Assembly: GCF_021869535.1 (NCBI RefSeq)
Contig: NW_026262712.1
Coordinates: forward strand, 107,567,640-107,631,639
Origin: Mytilus californianus
Taxonomy: Eukaryota > Mollusca > Bivalvia > Mytilida > Mytilidae
DNA length: 64,000 bases
Direction: 5' to 3'
In this document: positions 10,767 through 22,809 of the stretch, piece after piece
How positions within the stretch are numbered: the stretch's first letter is position 1
Layout of the letters: every line of letters starts with the position of its first letter
Notes under the pieces: generated by a model
Seen by the model: only the letters and a program-made list of their open reading frames with translations
What the model was told of the DNA's origin: nothing
Database searches by the model: none
Translations under genes and position numbers: made by a program

Positions 10767-11420
10767 AAGTCTAAATTGAAAACAACGTTCAAACCTATGA
10801 TTGCGTTGGATAAAAATCGCAATTTTTATACGTGTGCATGCAAAACAAATTTCTTGTTAGAGGGGTCTAAATACAGCACAATCAACATTTTCCAAAAGAC
10901 CAAAAAAGTGAAAAAGTATATTTTAACAAAACGCATTTGACTAGCAGGTCGAACAACGGATGTTCTTACACCCTGCTAACTGCCATTGGCGATTGCCAAA
11001 TAAACGGATCACCAGATGTAACAAAATGGACCTAAACTATTAATTTGATACCAAACAGAAAACAATAAACTTCCGGAAAAGATGGTATACCGCAAACAAA
11101 AGGTGCAAAAAGTAGTACACCATATCCGGATTTCGACAATTAATGTCTCTTCAGTGATGTTAGGAATCGAAACGGTATTTGGAAGGCCATAAAATTTACC
11201 TCAATTTAGGATAGACTCTTGAATTTTGAAGAGTCGAAATAGGATAAACGGATCATATAAACCCGAAGGCAAATATAATACAAGCCCAAACGAAAAAATA
11301 TAAACAAGTCTAAATTGAAAACAACGTTCAAACCTATGATTGCGTTGGATAAAAACCGCATTTTTTATACGTGTGCATGCAAAACAAATTTCTTGGTAGA
11401 GGGGTCTTAATACAGCACAA
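10767..11420 (+). repeat. Paired 115-bp modules flanking an AT-rich core
   Basis: A 115-bp module beginning AAGTCTAAATTGAAAACAAC and ending GTCTAAATACAGCACAA occurs at 10767-10881 and again, in the same direction, at about 11305-11420. TA-rich microsatellite borders the outer sides. The same module recurs at 58085 and 62178, also beside (TA)n. A repeated core with flanking microsatellite is the layout of the bivalve 'pearl' elements and related rolling-circle derivatives, but I cannot prove membership. Confidence 0.65.
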
Positions 11421-11429
11421 TATATATTA

Positions 11430-13160
11430 TAAAGACTAAAGTTTGCTAATGTGAGGAGTTAATTTAAAACAAGACCAATACCTGGTCTGGATCTGCGTCA
11501 CTGCATGCAATTGACGGAGATAATATGTATACTGTGACATAACTGATTATTCCCTTTCACTGATGCCAAGAAAACTTTGAAGAACATTTTCCTTGTACAA
11601 TGAGTGTTGTAGAATTTCAAACTATCGTAAAAAAAGGAGTGGTTACACAGCGGATGTAAAAATTGCTTACTCACTACAACTCAACATCATCAAGCTGCAG
11701 ACCAAATATTAAATCATTCCCTTCTATATGACCTGAGAAATGTAAATATCGAAATATTGGACATCTCAATTTTTTATAAAAAAAGTTTTTTAACTAATCT
11801 TTTTACTATATCAAATTGATACGGGATCAATTCGGAACAGTCACTTATAAAGACACTTTACAGTTAAATGTGTGACCCTATCTGGTATGTTTGGAAAAAA
11901 ATGTATATTTTTTTTCTTTTTAAATTTTATTTACGTTATCTTATTATATATATATATATATTTTGGCTTCCTCCCGAATTGATAATAGGTATGTCGATGT
12001 CGTGTCAGAGCGACACATTCACTTAGTTATCCCAAGGACGCATATTAGATACACGTCCTTGGTTATTACAGTGACATCCTGTCGACTAAAAATTCCTATT
12101 ACACAATATATTATACAGGTTCATGCATGGCTTCTTAATTGAGGTACCCGACGTGCACAGGTAACATTTATTGAACCACATATATTTGTGTTCGACGTTA
12201 TTTATCTTGTGCGTGTTTGAAATTATAATTCCACCTGTTAATGAATGATGTTCTGATAATAATATTATCCACTATTTTTGCTGATAATAAGTTTAAAATT
12301 TTTATAAATATGATCTTTAAAAAAATTTGTGAAATACATATACTGTTTTGTCATGATTCTGGACCCTTCTTTTGAAAAAAAAAATCTTCACGCAAATGCA
12401 AGCTATTGACGATTGGCAAACATGCAGTATAAAGTAATGCAGCACTTATAGTCAGTATCAAATATTTATTTATTGACGATAAGAGAGCTGCTTCTATGTC
12501 TAATGTCCCTATCTTTATACGGATTAGAACGACAGGGGAAACAGACACTGTAAAGGAACGGAGATAGAGTGGCATAGTGAAAAAAATTAACCGATTAGAA
12601 AAAACTATGCTACATAGAGAATGATCGACGAAAAGGGTAATAGTTATTGTAAAGGAAAAGAGATAACGAGAGGCATAGTAAAAAAATGTTTGCTAGACAA
12701 AGTTACTGCTCGCTTTGATGTTTTTATACAAAATCACTCATCGTGTTCCAAATTGGTATTCACGTGCGCTAACTTGATGTGTTAAGTTTCTGCATACTCG
12801 CGGCATGGTTAAAAATAATTAAGTATCCCATTTGTTATATCGTAGTGTCACTGTGTTTCTTTGTTCAATTTATTTAGTTTGTTAATGATTATGTAAATAA
12901 GAATAAATCTGTATAAAACTTCATACCCGTTTAGTTATTGCCTGTAGGCGTTTCATTATTGTTACATTTAATATATACATAGAATCTTTCATACATCTTA
13001 AAGTAAAAGATGTGTGTCTTGAGTCAAACGGCGACATGAGAAGCCTGTATACAGTACGACTCGAGTATAGCATGTAAAAATCCTACTCAATATGGTTGTA
13101 TTGGAAATCTTTTCATACAGATAGATAACTCATAGTCCGACATTTATGTAATATTTGCCA
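11430..13160. other. AT-rich intergenic DNA
   Basis: No exon is supported. It holds a (TA)n run near 11944-11960 and a short perfect hairpin, CCAAGGACG / CGTCCTTGG at 12032-12062 with a 13-base loop. Confidence 0.4.
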
Positions 13161-13164
13161 CATG

Positions 13165-13731
13165 ACGCTCATATTTCTTTCTACTATCATCATCTTATTC
13201 ATTAAATATTGCTGTAAACATCGATGGTTCACACCCAAACCAAAATGGGGGTAATATACCTTTAGAGCTTCTCCGTGGTATACACTTGTCACAAATATAT
13301 AGACGAAATTCGTTATTGAAGTGAATCTACATCTCACAAACACCATTTTTGAATTACGATTTTGAGTGAACACCCAACAAACCAATACAAAATGGCAAGA
13401 TATAACCATGCAGGCATTTAGTTTTCGTCAGACACAAGATAAATAATACGCTCATATTGCTTTCTACTATCATCATCTGCTTCATCAAATATTGCTGTTA
13501 ACAACGATGGTCCACACAAAAAAAAAGGAATTATATACAATCAGAGCTTCTCAGTGGTATACACTTGTGAAATATATAGACGGAATTCGGTATTGAGAAG
13601 TGAAATTACATCTCACAAACATTATCTTTGAATTACGAGTTTGAGTGAACACACACCATCCCAATTAAAACGTATAGCAAGATACATAACCATGCAGGCA
13701 TTAAGTTTTCGTCAGGTACAAGATAAACGAA
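13165..13731. repeat. 283-bp tandem duplication, diverged
   Basis: Two direct copies: ACGCTCATATTTCTTTCTAC at 13165 and ACGCTCATATTGCTTTCTAC at 13448. They stay alignable with indels through CCATGCAGGCATT and AGTTTTCGTCAG to about 13731. The minus-strand frame in the first copy (13113-13409) is not conserved in the second, which argues against a gene. Confidence 0.85.
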
Positions 13732-13739
13732 ATAATCGC

Positions 13740-15780
13740 TCTCATAAACGTACATGCATGCAGTTTATGATATCAAGAATAAGAGGTCGATGTCTGTAGA
13801 TCATTGTTCAGTTCGTTTACTGACTGTTCAGAGTCAGACATGTCACTTATTCATTCTTGGAAGCATTCGTGTACCCCATCCGACGATAGGAACTCTTTTC
13901 CGATAGTGTTGACAACTATGCTTGTATGGTGATTCTGTTTTTCTGGGCAAGTGGTTGGCCTCCACTGACCCAACAAACAAACGAACGATACGCTATTAGT
14001 CTGCTTTGTCCTTTAGAAAGAACATCTGGAGCTCGTCTTCAACGGCGCTTATACCTCAGGAAAAGTATACTAGTAGAGCTTGTTTCAAGGAGACGAACTG
14101 TTCTAAAATCGTCATTGTCTTCAATAATACATTACTAAGCTATGCCATTAATTACTACAATTACTATTTTGGATTAATGACGGCTACCCTGTAGAGTATT
14201 ACACTAAATTATAATATAATATAAAAATGATTATATTTAATTTTCATATGTTCAAACCGTTAAAGACGATTAGAACACCTCATACAAAAAACAGATCAAA
14301 TGAAAAAAAAAAGAAATAAAAATTTCTAGACGGAATAAACAATTATTTTAATAGCTTAGATTTATAATGAATGAAATAAATGATAATTGGCATTCTTTTC
14401 ACAAATAATTATTCTAAGAGATTGTTAGTTGAATTTATTATGTAGGAATGATATTTTAAAAAGAAGATAAAAAATCATGCATGTTGTACTATTGTATTTT
14501 TTCAATAAAAACTTTTAAATTGCGATAGTTTTTCGATTGATAGCATTTAAACATCGCCAGATTTAAATACAAGTTAAAGAATTCCGGTAAAGTAAATTAA
14601 ACAGATGTGCAATTATTAATTGCGAAATGTTAAATTAATTTTCTTTTAACTTCATATTTTAATTTTATGCTAATTGCATAGAACGTAATCGAAAATTGTT
14701 CCATTTCAAAATACACTTCCGGAATTAAAAAAATTGAATGTTTATTTTCAATTGATTTATACATTTTAATTATTGTTTCTCTATTGTCATCGGGTATTTC
14801 AGCTTGGTGTATTAAACACGCTATACTCTTTCTGTTAATCCATTCATATGACAACATTCACACCTGTGTACACTTGAATTCACACCTGTGTACGCCTGAG
14901 GCTAAATTGCTGCAAGGTAAAGTTCAAACGAATTCTCCTCAAATCGATAAATAAACAATGACTTTACAAAATAATATACACACTCTGTTCACAAATATTT
15001 TGCCTTGAAATGGTTACCAAAATTATAACGGTAAATAAAACGTAAAATATTTTCAGTTTAATATCAGTCAAAGTGTTCAACAGATATTTTATGAAAAAAT
15101 CTCAACAATAATTTATGAAATTAATTCGAAAATATTTATATTTAGATAACTTCATATAGGAAGTTTTATACAATCAATACAAAACGGTACACACATATTC
15201 ATTTTCTTTCATTCTTATATTGTGGTAATTAACTACGACCAACGGTCATCTGTGCGCTTTTAATTACGTAAAAATCTGATAGGCAATTAAGACTTTAACA
15301 GATTTTATTTTTTCCCATGATTCAACAAATCGGGTTAAAACGTCACAACCCAGTGACGTAGGTCAACCAAAAAAGTTACAAATACTTGATTTTCTCCGTT
15401 ATTAGAAAGAATATAAATTTAAAACTTTGTGAATGTGTTTTTTATGTTAAGATGAACATATTTAGATGATAAGTAAAAATCGCGGACTTTCCCTTTAAAG
15501 TCCAGTAGCAATTATTTCATGCATATTCAGGACGAGTTCTCACAAATCAAATTTCCTAATATCTGGGTTATTGGTATAAAGAATTTTTTTTATTCAAGGC
15601 AACCAGTCACATTTCGTTCTACTTTTGATCATGTGTGCTTTACCAAACTTTTACCTTTATAATAGTTTAAAGTTGTACAAAAGAATCAAAATATATCAAA
15701 AGCTACCAAAAACATCAGCTGTAGAAAAAAATTGTAACGTCCGAACTCGGGATACACTTTAAAGACTCAAAAATCTAAAA
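13740..15780. other. Unassigned region with one small GC-richer open frame
   Basis: 13926-14138 (+) is a 70-codon open frame (MVILFFWASGWPP...) in DNA less AT-rich than its surroundings; nothing in it is recognisable. The remainder to 15780 is strongly AT-rich, with no exon I can support. Confidence 0.3.
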
Positions 15781-16018
15781 CGAAGATCAGTAGAAGGGTA
15801 AATGGGAGAAAATGGACCGCTTAAAAACACATGAAGACGAAGAAGTGGGTATTCGTAAGAAAACCTTGGTTGACTTTGTATTATGGGGACAGTGGATATA
15901 TAAGTGAGGCGAATTAAAAAAGTAAAATTCGTTGTTAGAAACTGGTCGGTACAGAAAGAAACCAAAGCCAAGGGAAAGTATATCCTTTAGGGAGGAAAGA
16001 AAAACCAACCCGCAGAAA

Positions 16019-16171
16019 AGAGAGGCGAAAGATACAAAATAGACATTCAAACTCATAAATCGAAAATAAACTGACAACGGCATGGCTTAAAAAGAAAAAG
16101 ACAAACCAAACAGACAAACAACAGTATACAAAACACAACATAGAAAACTAAAGACTGAACAACACGAAAAG
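16019..16171 (+). repeat. Partial copy of the short GGGACGAAAGATACC element
   Basis: Shares GCGAAAGATAC, CAAACTCATAAATCGAAAA, the GACAACGGCATGGCT region and AGACTGAACAACACGAA with the better copy at 58982-59212. It lacks the last third. Open frames on the opposite strand over 15759-16141 are products of this purine-rich repeat and the similar DNA beside it. Confidence 0.65.
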
Positions 16172-16364
16172 TGAACAATTTGCAATAGCCAATTGCTTTA
16201 TGGAAAGACAACCAAACAGCGAGCAAACATCATTTATATTATAACATAATTTTAAACGAGCATTCTCACCATAGCCTTAAAAAAAGATTAGCATTTACTG
16301 TTTGTGTCATTAGATAAGCTGTGCATATGGTTCATGAAAGAAAGAGAGTGAAGAGTTATAACAT

Positions 16365-16683
16365 TCTGAAATACTCTAGACAACAGGGATCAATCACATG
16401 GAACTTTCCTGTAAGTATCTGAAATACTCTAAACAACAGGGATCGATGACATGGAACTTTCCTGTAAGTATCTGAAATACTCTAGACAACAGGGATCAAT
16501 CACATAGAACTTTCCTGTAAGTATCTGAAATACTCTAGACAACAGGGATCGATGACATGGAACTTTCCTGTAAGTATCTGAAATACTCTAGACAACAGGG
16601 ATCAATCACATGGAACTTTCCTGTAAGTATCTGAAATACTCTAGACAACAGGGAGCAATAACATGGATCTTTTCTGTAAGTAT
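16365..16683 (+). repeat. 53-bp minisatellite, six copies
   Basis: GAAATACTCT starts at 16368, 16421, 16474, 16527, 16580 and 16633, exactly 53 bp apart. The units alternate between two versions of the middle (GGGATCAATCACATGGAAC and GGGATCGATGACATGGAAC), hinting at two-unit expansion steps. A degenerate half unit ends the array. Confidence 0.95.
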
Positions 16684-17575
16684 TTGATGCGGAGGCGTTT
16701 CAGCAAATTCTATAGGTAGGATGTCCAGTGCACTAAAAGTAATTAACTTAACCAGAGGGTTTGCAGTGAAGAGAATAGTAAGGCCGTGACTGCTTAAGAA
16801 TGATGTAATCTGTTGAATGCCACGGTATATGAAAGGGGGAATTGGAGCAATAGTATACCCGTCACTGGTGCTGTTACTGATAATAATTGAGGCCCACTGA
16901 GTCCTAAGAGTGAATAAAGGCAGAGATCGAAACACTCGGAGGTGACACTAAGTGATGCAACTTGGTGGCTTAGTACATTGGAAGTTGTTTCGGTAAACAT
17001 TTTTGGTAACTGCCCAAAAATGTATGTGCCATTTTCATTGAAAGCATCACGGGACTGTAAAATTAGTCTAGGAAACCCTTATTTACCTCTTGTTCTTCTT
17101 CTTTCTTAGTTCCCATCGATATTAAAGAGCTTGGAAAAACAATAAAGTGTGTAGGCATTTGGAACACGTTGAGCTGCATCTGAATATCTTTGTAACGGAA
17201 ATGCCGGTTTACAACAAAACACATTATCATTTTTGATAAAAATTCTGTGGACGGAAATGCGAGAAAACACAGTTTAAAAGGGAAATTATTCATATATTTC
17301 GCCGCTTTTTGCGTAAGCTCTATACAGTTGTATATTAGTATACAAATAGACCTATTTCACAAATTTTTAACCACAATGACTTTACATAGGCTCTGAGTTT
17401 GAACGCGTGTCACTTTTGATTTCAAATTAAATTTTAGTTGGTTAAAAGGGCTCCTCAGAGCTCATTTATTTTTTTGTTTGTATATATGTGCCGACTTAAA
17501 ATAAAATGTCTTAAGTAACTTATTTTCTAACGACTTCTAAATGCATACTTAAAACCGAAATATCGCCCAATTATG
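16684..17575. other. Unassigned DNA next to the LTR element
   Basis: Minus-strand frames are open over 16606-16935 and 17063-17293. The first is less AT-biased than its flanks but shows no motif I recognise, and part of it overlaps the 53-bp array. I do not call a gene. Confidence 0.3.
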
Positions 17576-17889
17576 TGTGACGAAAAAGTGTAGTATGGTA
17601 CTTGAACTAAAGTGTGTATTCTTGTGGTTGTGCTGTGTTGTTGGGTGTATAAGTTTCAGGTCGTGCCTTTCACTCGTACACGAACGACAAATGCCAAGTA
17701 TACTCTTTAACAGGGTTACCCTAGAAATCTACTGGTAGCGTGATTAAGGGAATCCTGGTCACATAAATAAATAAATGGATCCTGGTGCAGTCTGAACGAA
17801 GTCTTGTAAGTGAACATAAACACGAAGTCGAATAAAAGTTCAATACTGTATTATCAAAATCACATTATACAAGTATAACAAAATGTACA
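17576..17889 (-). repeat. Left LTR of gag-only retrotransposon, outer part
   Basis: Begins TGTGACGAAAAAG and matches the right LTR (24459 onward) nearly base for base up to AAAATGTACA, where it is interrupted. The rest of this LTR resumes at 21350. In element orientation this is the 3' LTR. Confidence 0.9.
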
Positions 17890-20800
17890 CATACCCAAGA
17901 ATGAAGGACACTAATGGCCGATTACCCTTATCAGCGACACCCGGGGTGCAATGTTTTTAATGATGTTCGATTAACATAGAAAGTAATGGGAAAATAAATG
18001 GGTACTCTTCATTAATTCTTCATATTATTTTTATTAATCATCTGAATTCTTATTAACACATACGACCGAATTCTACATAGATTTACCTTTCTGGTGATAT
18101 TAAAAAATCCAATTTATCTTATCTCATTGTTAGGTCTCCGATTTTTTGAAATTTCATTATCTAAATTCCCTTACTCACATCAGTAAATATCGATGAATTA
18201 CCTCAAAAGAAACGAGACATCAGTAACTAAAAAAATTGAAGCACACTTAATATGCGGAGGAAATACTATTAACACATACTGTTGAATACTCCTGTCAATA
18301 AGCTATGTTTTGATGTCAGAAAAGTCAGTTTAAATTAAAAAATTCTTAGGTCTCCGGCGTTTTGAAAAGTTGTCTTTGAAAAAAAATAACCAACACAAAT
18401 GTAATATACGAAAACAACGTACATTAGCGAGATCATACTGTTATACATGTAAATTAAATTCCGGTTATTTTGAAATAAATGAAATAATACATAATAAGTT
18501 CAAATTCAAAGTGTTCACTGTGGCTATTTTTTATTGTTCAAATAGAAACGATAAATATTGAATACAAAATAAAATTATATTTAATTATATTAAATTGTAT
18601 TCGTCGGGATAGCTCATCTGTTCAAAGGACATAATGGTGTTTAATTTACTATAAGGGTTCTTGTTCATGATAGTTCATAGTTCGTATTATTTCATACAAT
18701 AGAGACTATAAAGATATTTTTTATTCATATTTGGTGAAACGTATTTAATGATAAATGATAAAGTATACATTTACATTTAAATGATAATAAACGATTCGCT
18801 GTTTAATAATTTTTTTTTCACCCGTAAAACATTTTTCCATCATTTGTATTTCGATAATATTTAAAGAAAATGAAAAGGTGGTATATTAAAAAAGTTCGAA
18901 ATTGATATATTGTCAAATGAATTTTATTATCAGTAGGCACCCTGTCGCTTGATTGTCTTTCCTATCTCCAATTACGATGTCTTATATATGCTCAACAGGA
19001 TACCACTGTTTGTTTTCATGATTTAATTGAATCTGATACAATACAACTTGTGTTAATTGGTGACATATGTACATGTAATGAATGTATGCACGGTTTGTTG
19101 TGGAAGTATCATCCTGTAATGACATTACATCAATGTGGTGGAACTATTAAAACAAATTTGAGAACTCGAAAACTAACGCAAAAAATATTTCAAATCACTC
19201 TTTTTTAGGGAATCGTGTTCCTCGCTCTTTAGTTTGACCATGAAAGTAAATTGTTTATTGTTATCTATGTATAGATAGTTTAATTTGCTGCTTTTATTTT
19301 TTTATTTTTTATTTTAATTTGTCATTTTCTATATGTATGGTTTTTTTTAATTACTTAATGGTGCAATACAATACACATGTAAGCTGTCTCTCGGTCTTTT
19401 TTAGAAATACACTGTTCAAAATGTTCTTGTGTGAAAAAATGTAACGCTTACAACACATTGCATGTTGGTTTCTGTTATAATGATGAATGTGTTGTCATTG
19501 TAAATGAATACTAAAAAGCCGATTGCGGAAGACCTGGTGACAAGTTTTAATCTTATGCACATGCAGCAAAAGAGGCCCTTCTTCGTTGATATGCTGGGTT
19601 TTCCTTGTATTTCAAAACACCTTTTGTCTGGTGCATATGCCACGACTCATAAAAACTAACTTATATTTATTAATTTAGTTTTGTCCGACGAATTTGTGTC
19701 CCTGATTTTTTTTTATTTAAATTTTCGATCTTTCTTACTGTTTGGAAAAAAATCTCAAACAAGAAAAATGTTTCCCAAGTTTTTATAATCAATTGTTCAT
19801 GAGCAATGTAAATTGCTTTTTTTAAAGGCTATTTATTTATCAAAGACAAACTATGAATCGAATAAATGAGCTTTGATTTAGGGACGACATCAAAAGATCA
19901 ATGTAGGATAAAAAAAAACTTAATTCAAATAGTTTGGGGTGTGGGGTGGGGGGGGGGGGGGGGGTGGGGTAAAATTGCTGCAAGTTTTGTTTATTTGACA
20001 TCGATTTTACATATTACTGTGTTGGTCAATCAATTTTTCCCAAATTAAGTTAAGAGGAGGTGGGGGTCAGTGAAAAAACTACGTGAATTAAGTTTGTTTA
20101 TCCTACATTGAACTTTTGATGTCGTCCCTTATTGTCCTGTGAATTTTTATCCGTGACTTAATTCAGGAAAATTTTAAACCTTTCTTGCACTGTTGAAAAT
20201 AAGGACAGAGGCACATCAGATATAAATACTGTTAGTATTAAATCGCACTGATAGCAGTTAGAAAATTTTAGATGGGTGAAAATAAGTTGAAATATGAAAA
20301 AACTTTCAAATAAGAATTACTCCTAAACACACATAAAAAGGGAGACTCACTATAAAAGTGCTTGCGACCTAACTCGCTTCATGATGATGTCTTTAGTTAT
20401 TAAAATTGATAATTCTTCACTTATCAATCAGAAGGAGAGTTCTACTTATCAATATCAATAAAAGCTCTATTTATCAATATCAATAAAAATATATTTTAAC
20501 TGTTGAATGACTTATTCTTCAATTATTTAGTCTTAGAATTTATATCTTTAATTTTCACCAATTGTCTAAATTTGATTTATTGAACCTTTTTGTCTGCTTA
20601 CGCCTTACCTAACTAAAGATGGTTGAGATATGTTTAGCCGTTTTTACATAAAACATTTAAAAAATGAAAAACATCTAGCTTGTAAGTTATTTCTTCAAAG
20701 ACATATATAGCATCATTTTAAAGCAAACTTATTTGTCCAAGGCATAAATGAATGATTGTACTGAAACGAATGAATGTATATAGCCTATTGTTAGAAAGCA

Positions 20801-21349
20801 GGACAAACTTGTGGTTGCTGGTGTTAATATGTTTATAAAAAATACAGCTGATATTATGCCATATAATTACTGCATTACTAATGGTGATTAAACTACAATA
20901 AGCTACAGTTCGGTACCAATTTCTTCGTCAGCTCTGTTGCATAAGGACAAATGAAAATTTTAAATTTCTTGGTAACAAGGATGTCATATAACTTCCTAGA
21001 TGGTATTTTCTAAGATATATGAACATCAAAACTCATGAGATACATTTTATAACTGTTCCCTAATTTTTCAAAATAATTTCCCCTTCGTACATTGATTTAT
21101 AATCTCGACGAGGTTTTGATCTCAATATCATAGTCCTTTTAAAGACCACTAACTCAAGTATCGTAATTTATAACTCCCGTGAAGACACTAATTAATTTTT
21201 ATCAGAGACATGTCTCTGTTGTATTTAACAAGATTAGTAAATACAACGACATCTATTGGAAGGAGTTAAGAGTTATCGTTAATTATCTACTGTCCAATAT
21301 ATACAGATTGGGTTATCTCGCTTGGAAATGTGACATATTCTTGCACATG
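17890..21349. mobile_element. 3.46-kb insertion inside the left LTR, unclassified
   Basis: The left LTR stops at 17889 and picks up at 21350 exactly where the intact right LTR would continue. The intervening DNA was therefore most simply inserted after the retrotransposon. Its ends (CATACCCAAGAAT and, inverted, CATGTGCAAGAAT) share 10 of 13 bases, but no clean target duplication is visible. It is very AT-rich, has no convincing frame, repeats the phrase TTAGGTCTCCG (near 18132 and 18348), and contains a MITE at 19881. Confidence 0.7.
19881..20128. mobile_element. 248-bp Harbinger-like MITE
   Basis: Inverted repeats of about 45 bp start GGGACGACATCAAAAG at both ends and run through TCAATGTAGGATAAA and ACTTAATT. 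A perfect TTA target duplication flanks it (19878-19880 and 20129-20131). The TTA/TAA duplication and GGG-type termini fit PIF/Harbinger-mobilised MITEs. The interior holds a run of G (about 19940-19963) and cannot code. It is nested in the 3.46-kb insertion, itself nested in an LTR. Confidence 0.9.
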
Positions 21350-21774
21350 ATCTAACTTCAGGCTCAACAATACGGTTCTCCTCTCTACACTACAAACGTA
21401 ACTGTCCTCTCCTCACTATAAATTATCTCTCCCCTTTATCTCACGCTCTTTCTCTCTTTTATATGACTCCTACAAGCCCGTATACAAATAGACTACTAGG
21501 GCAACCGGGCTCCGTGTAGTCCGTGCTCCGGAAGTCCGGGTGCTCCGGTGATCCGGGCTCCTAGTGTTCCGTGCTCCTTACATAAATTTACTAGGGCACC
21601 ATATGCAAATCATTAGGGCTCACTAGTCAAACAAAGAAATCTAAATATAACTCCTAATTAATATAATCTCTGATGATCTCTAACTGTATTAAATGGCTAT
21701 GTGTGAAAATACAGATGTATGTAAACCTGATACAATCAGATAACACGCTTGACCTAACATATAAAAATGTTACA
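21350..21774 (-). repeat. Left LTR of gag-only retrotransposon, inner part
   Basis: Continues the LTR to its end at GTTACA (TG...CA ends when both parts are joined). Compared with the right LTR it lacks one 17-bp unit in the GC-rich 'GGGTGCTCCGGTAGTCC' stretch, so the two LTRs have diverged by at least this step. Confidence 0.9.
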
Positions 21775-21776
21775 CA

Positions 21777-21787
21777 GCCCCCCTCTT
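21777..21787 (-). other. Polypurine tract
   Basis: On the minus strand AAGAGGGGGGC lies two bases before the TGTAAC start of the 3' LTR. This is the usual place for the plus-strand primer of an LTR retrotransposon. Confidence 0.75.
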
Positions 21788-22809
21788 AACTATGAACTTC
21801 CACTGTTCAGTATACAGCATTATATAAAAAAAAATATCTAATTAAATACTGTTCTTGAGCACCTTATAACAAATACACACGTAGCCAACAAGTAGTACAT
21901 GTATATAAAAAAAATGTATATATATCAAAAACATATCATGGTTTGCATCAAAAGAACTTCTAAGATAAAAAAAATATATATATAAACAAAAATGTACATG
22001 TACCTTGAGATAGATGATAATAAGAAAAAAACTTATCATAACTTTTTAAAATATAAAAATTGCACCCCTGACTAGTTTTGAGTATTGTGCAATTCTAAAT
22101 AACAAAACTTAACACAACTTACAGAGATATCATGCATATTTTTATCATGGAATATAAAAAAAAACCATCGGAATCCAAGATTTGATTCTTTAAAATGTTT
22201 AAACGTACACTCAAAATTGGGCCAGGTAACACCAAGTAAATAATAAGGGTCACAGGGCTCCATATAAACAAAATTACTTTAAACTAATTTTGCGAACAAA
22301 ATTTAAGGCTATGTAAAATAAGCACCACTTATTAAAAATAAGAAATATAACAAAAATACAAAAATTATATAGTGCTGACAATGATATATTTTAAGTCTAC
22401 GTAATAGTTTTAGATTTAAGACTTTCAAAACAATGGAGTTTACTGGTCTTAAAAAAATGTAGTTAATCATTGTTTAATGGGCATTGAGACACCATGATTG
22501 AAGGGTTTCAAGCGACATATTGTAATTTTAAAGGGCTTCGAGACACCATAAAAAATGTATTTCGGGTTTCGAGCACCAAATAAAGCTAAACTTCTACTTT
22601 ATAAACAAACACAGAAAAACTTCTGTATAAAACAACATAGTTTACACAATAAATTATCAACTGTTTATAAAGTCACTTGGTTTATTCACTATCTCCTTCC
22701 GTCGTTTCATTGTGGGTTTTTATCTTTTCATTAGACCGTCCATGCCGGATGACCGACACCTGGCCTCTGGTGTCGATCTCCTCTGCGTAAATCTGTCACT
22801 CGAGAATCT
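21788..22809 (-). other. AT-rich internal region without pol
   Basis: About 1 kb between the end of gag and the polypurine tract. No protease, reverse transcriptase, RNase H or integrase frame is present on either strand, although this is where pol would lie. The element is therefore deleted or non-autonomous. Confidence 0.6.

Noticed and set aside
13113-13409. 98-codon minus-strand frame
   Set aside because: It lies in one copy of a 283-bp duplication and is not preserved in the other.
16606-16935. 109-codon minus-strand frame
   Set aside because: Part overlaps the 53-bp minisatellite; no motif, and I could not find supporting splice sites. It could still be a remnant.
19866-20048. Open frame with a glycine and tryptophan run
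   Set aside because: It spans the G run of a MITE.
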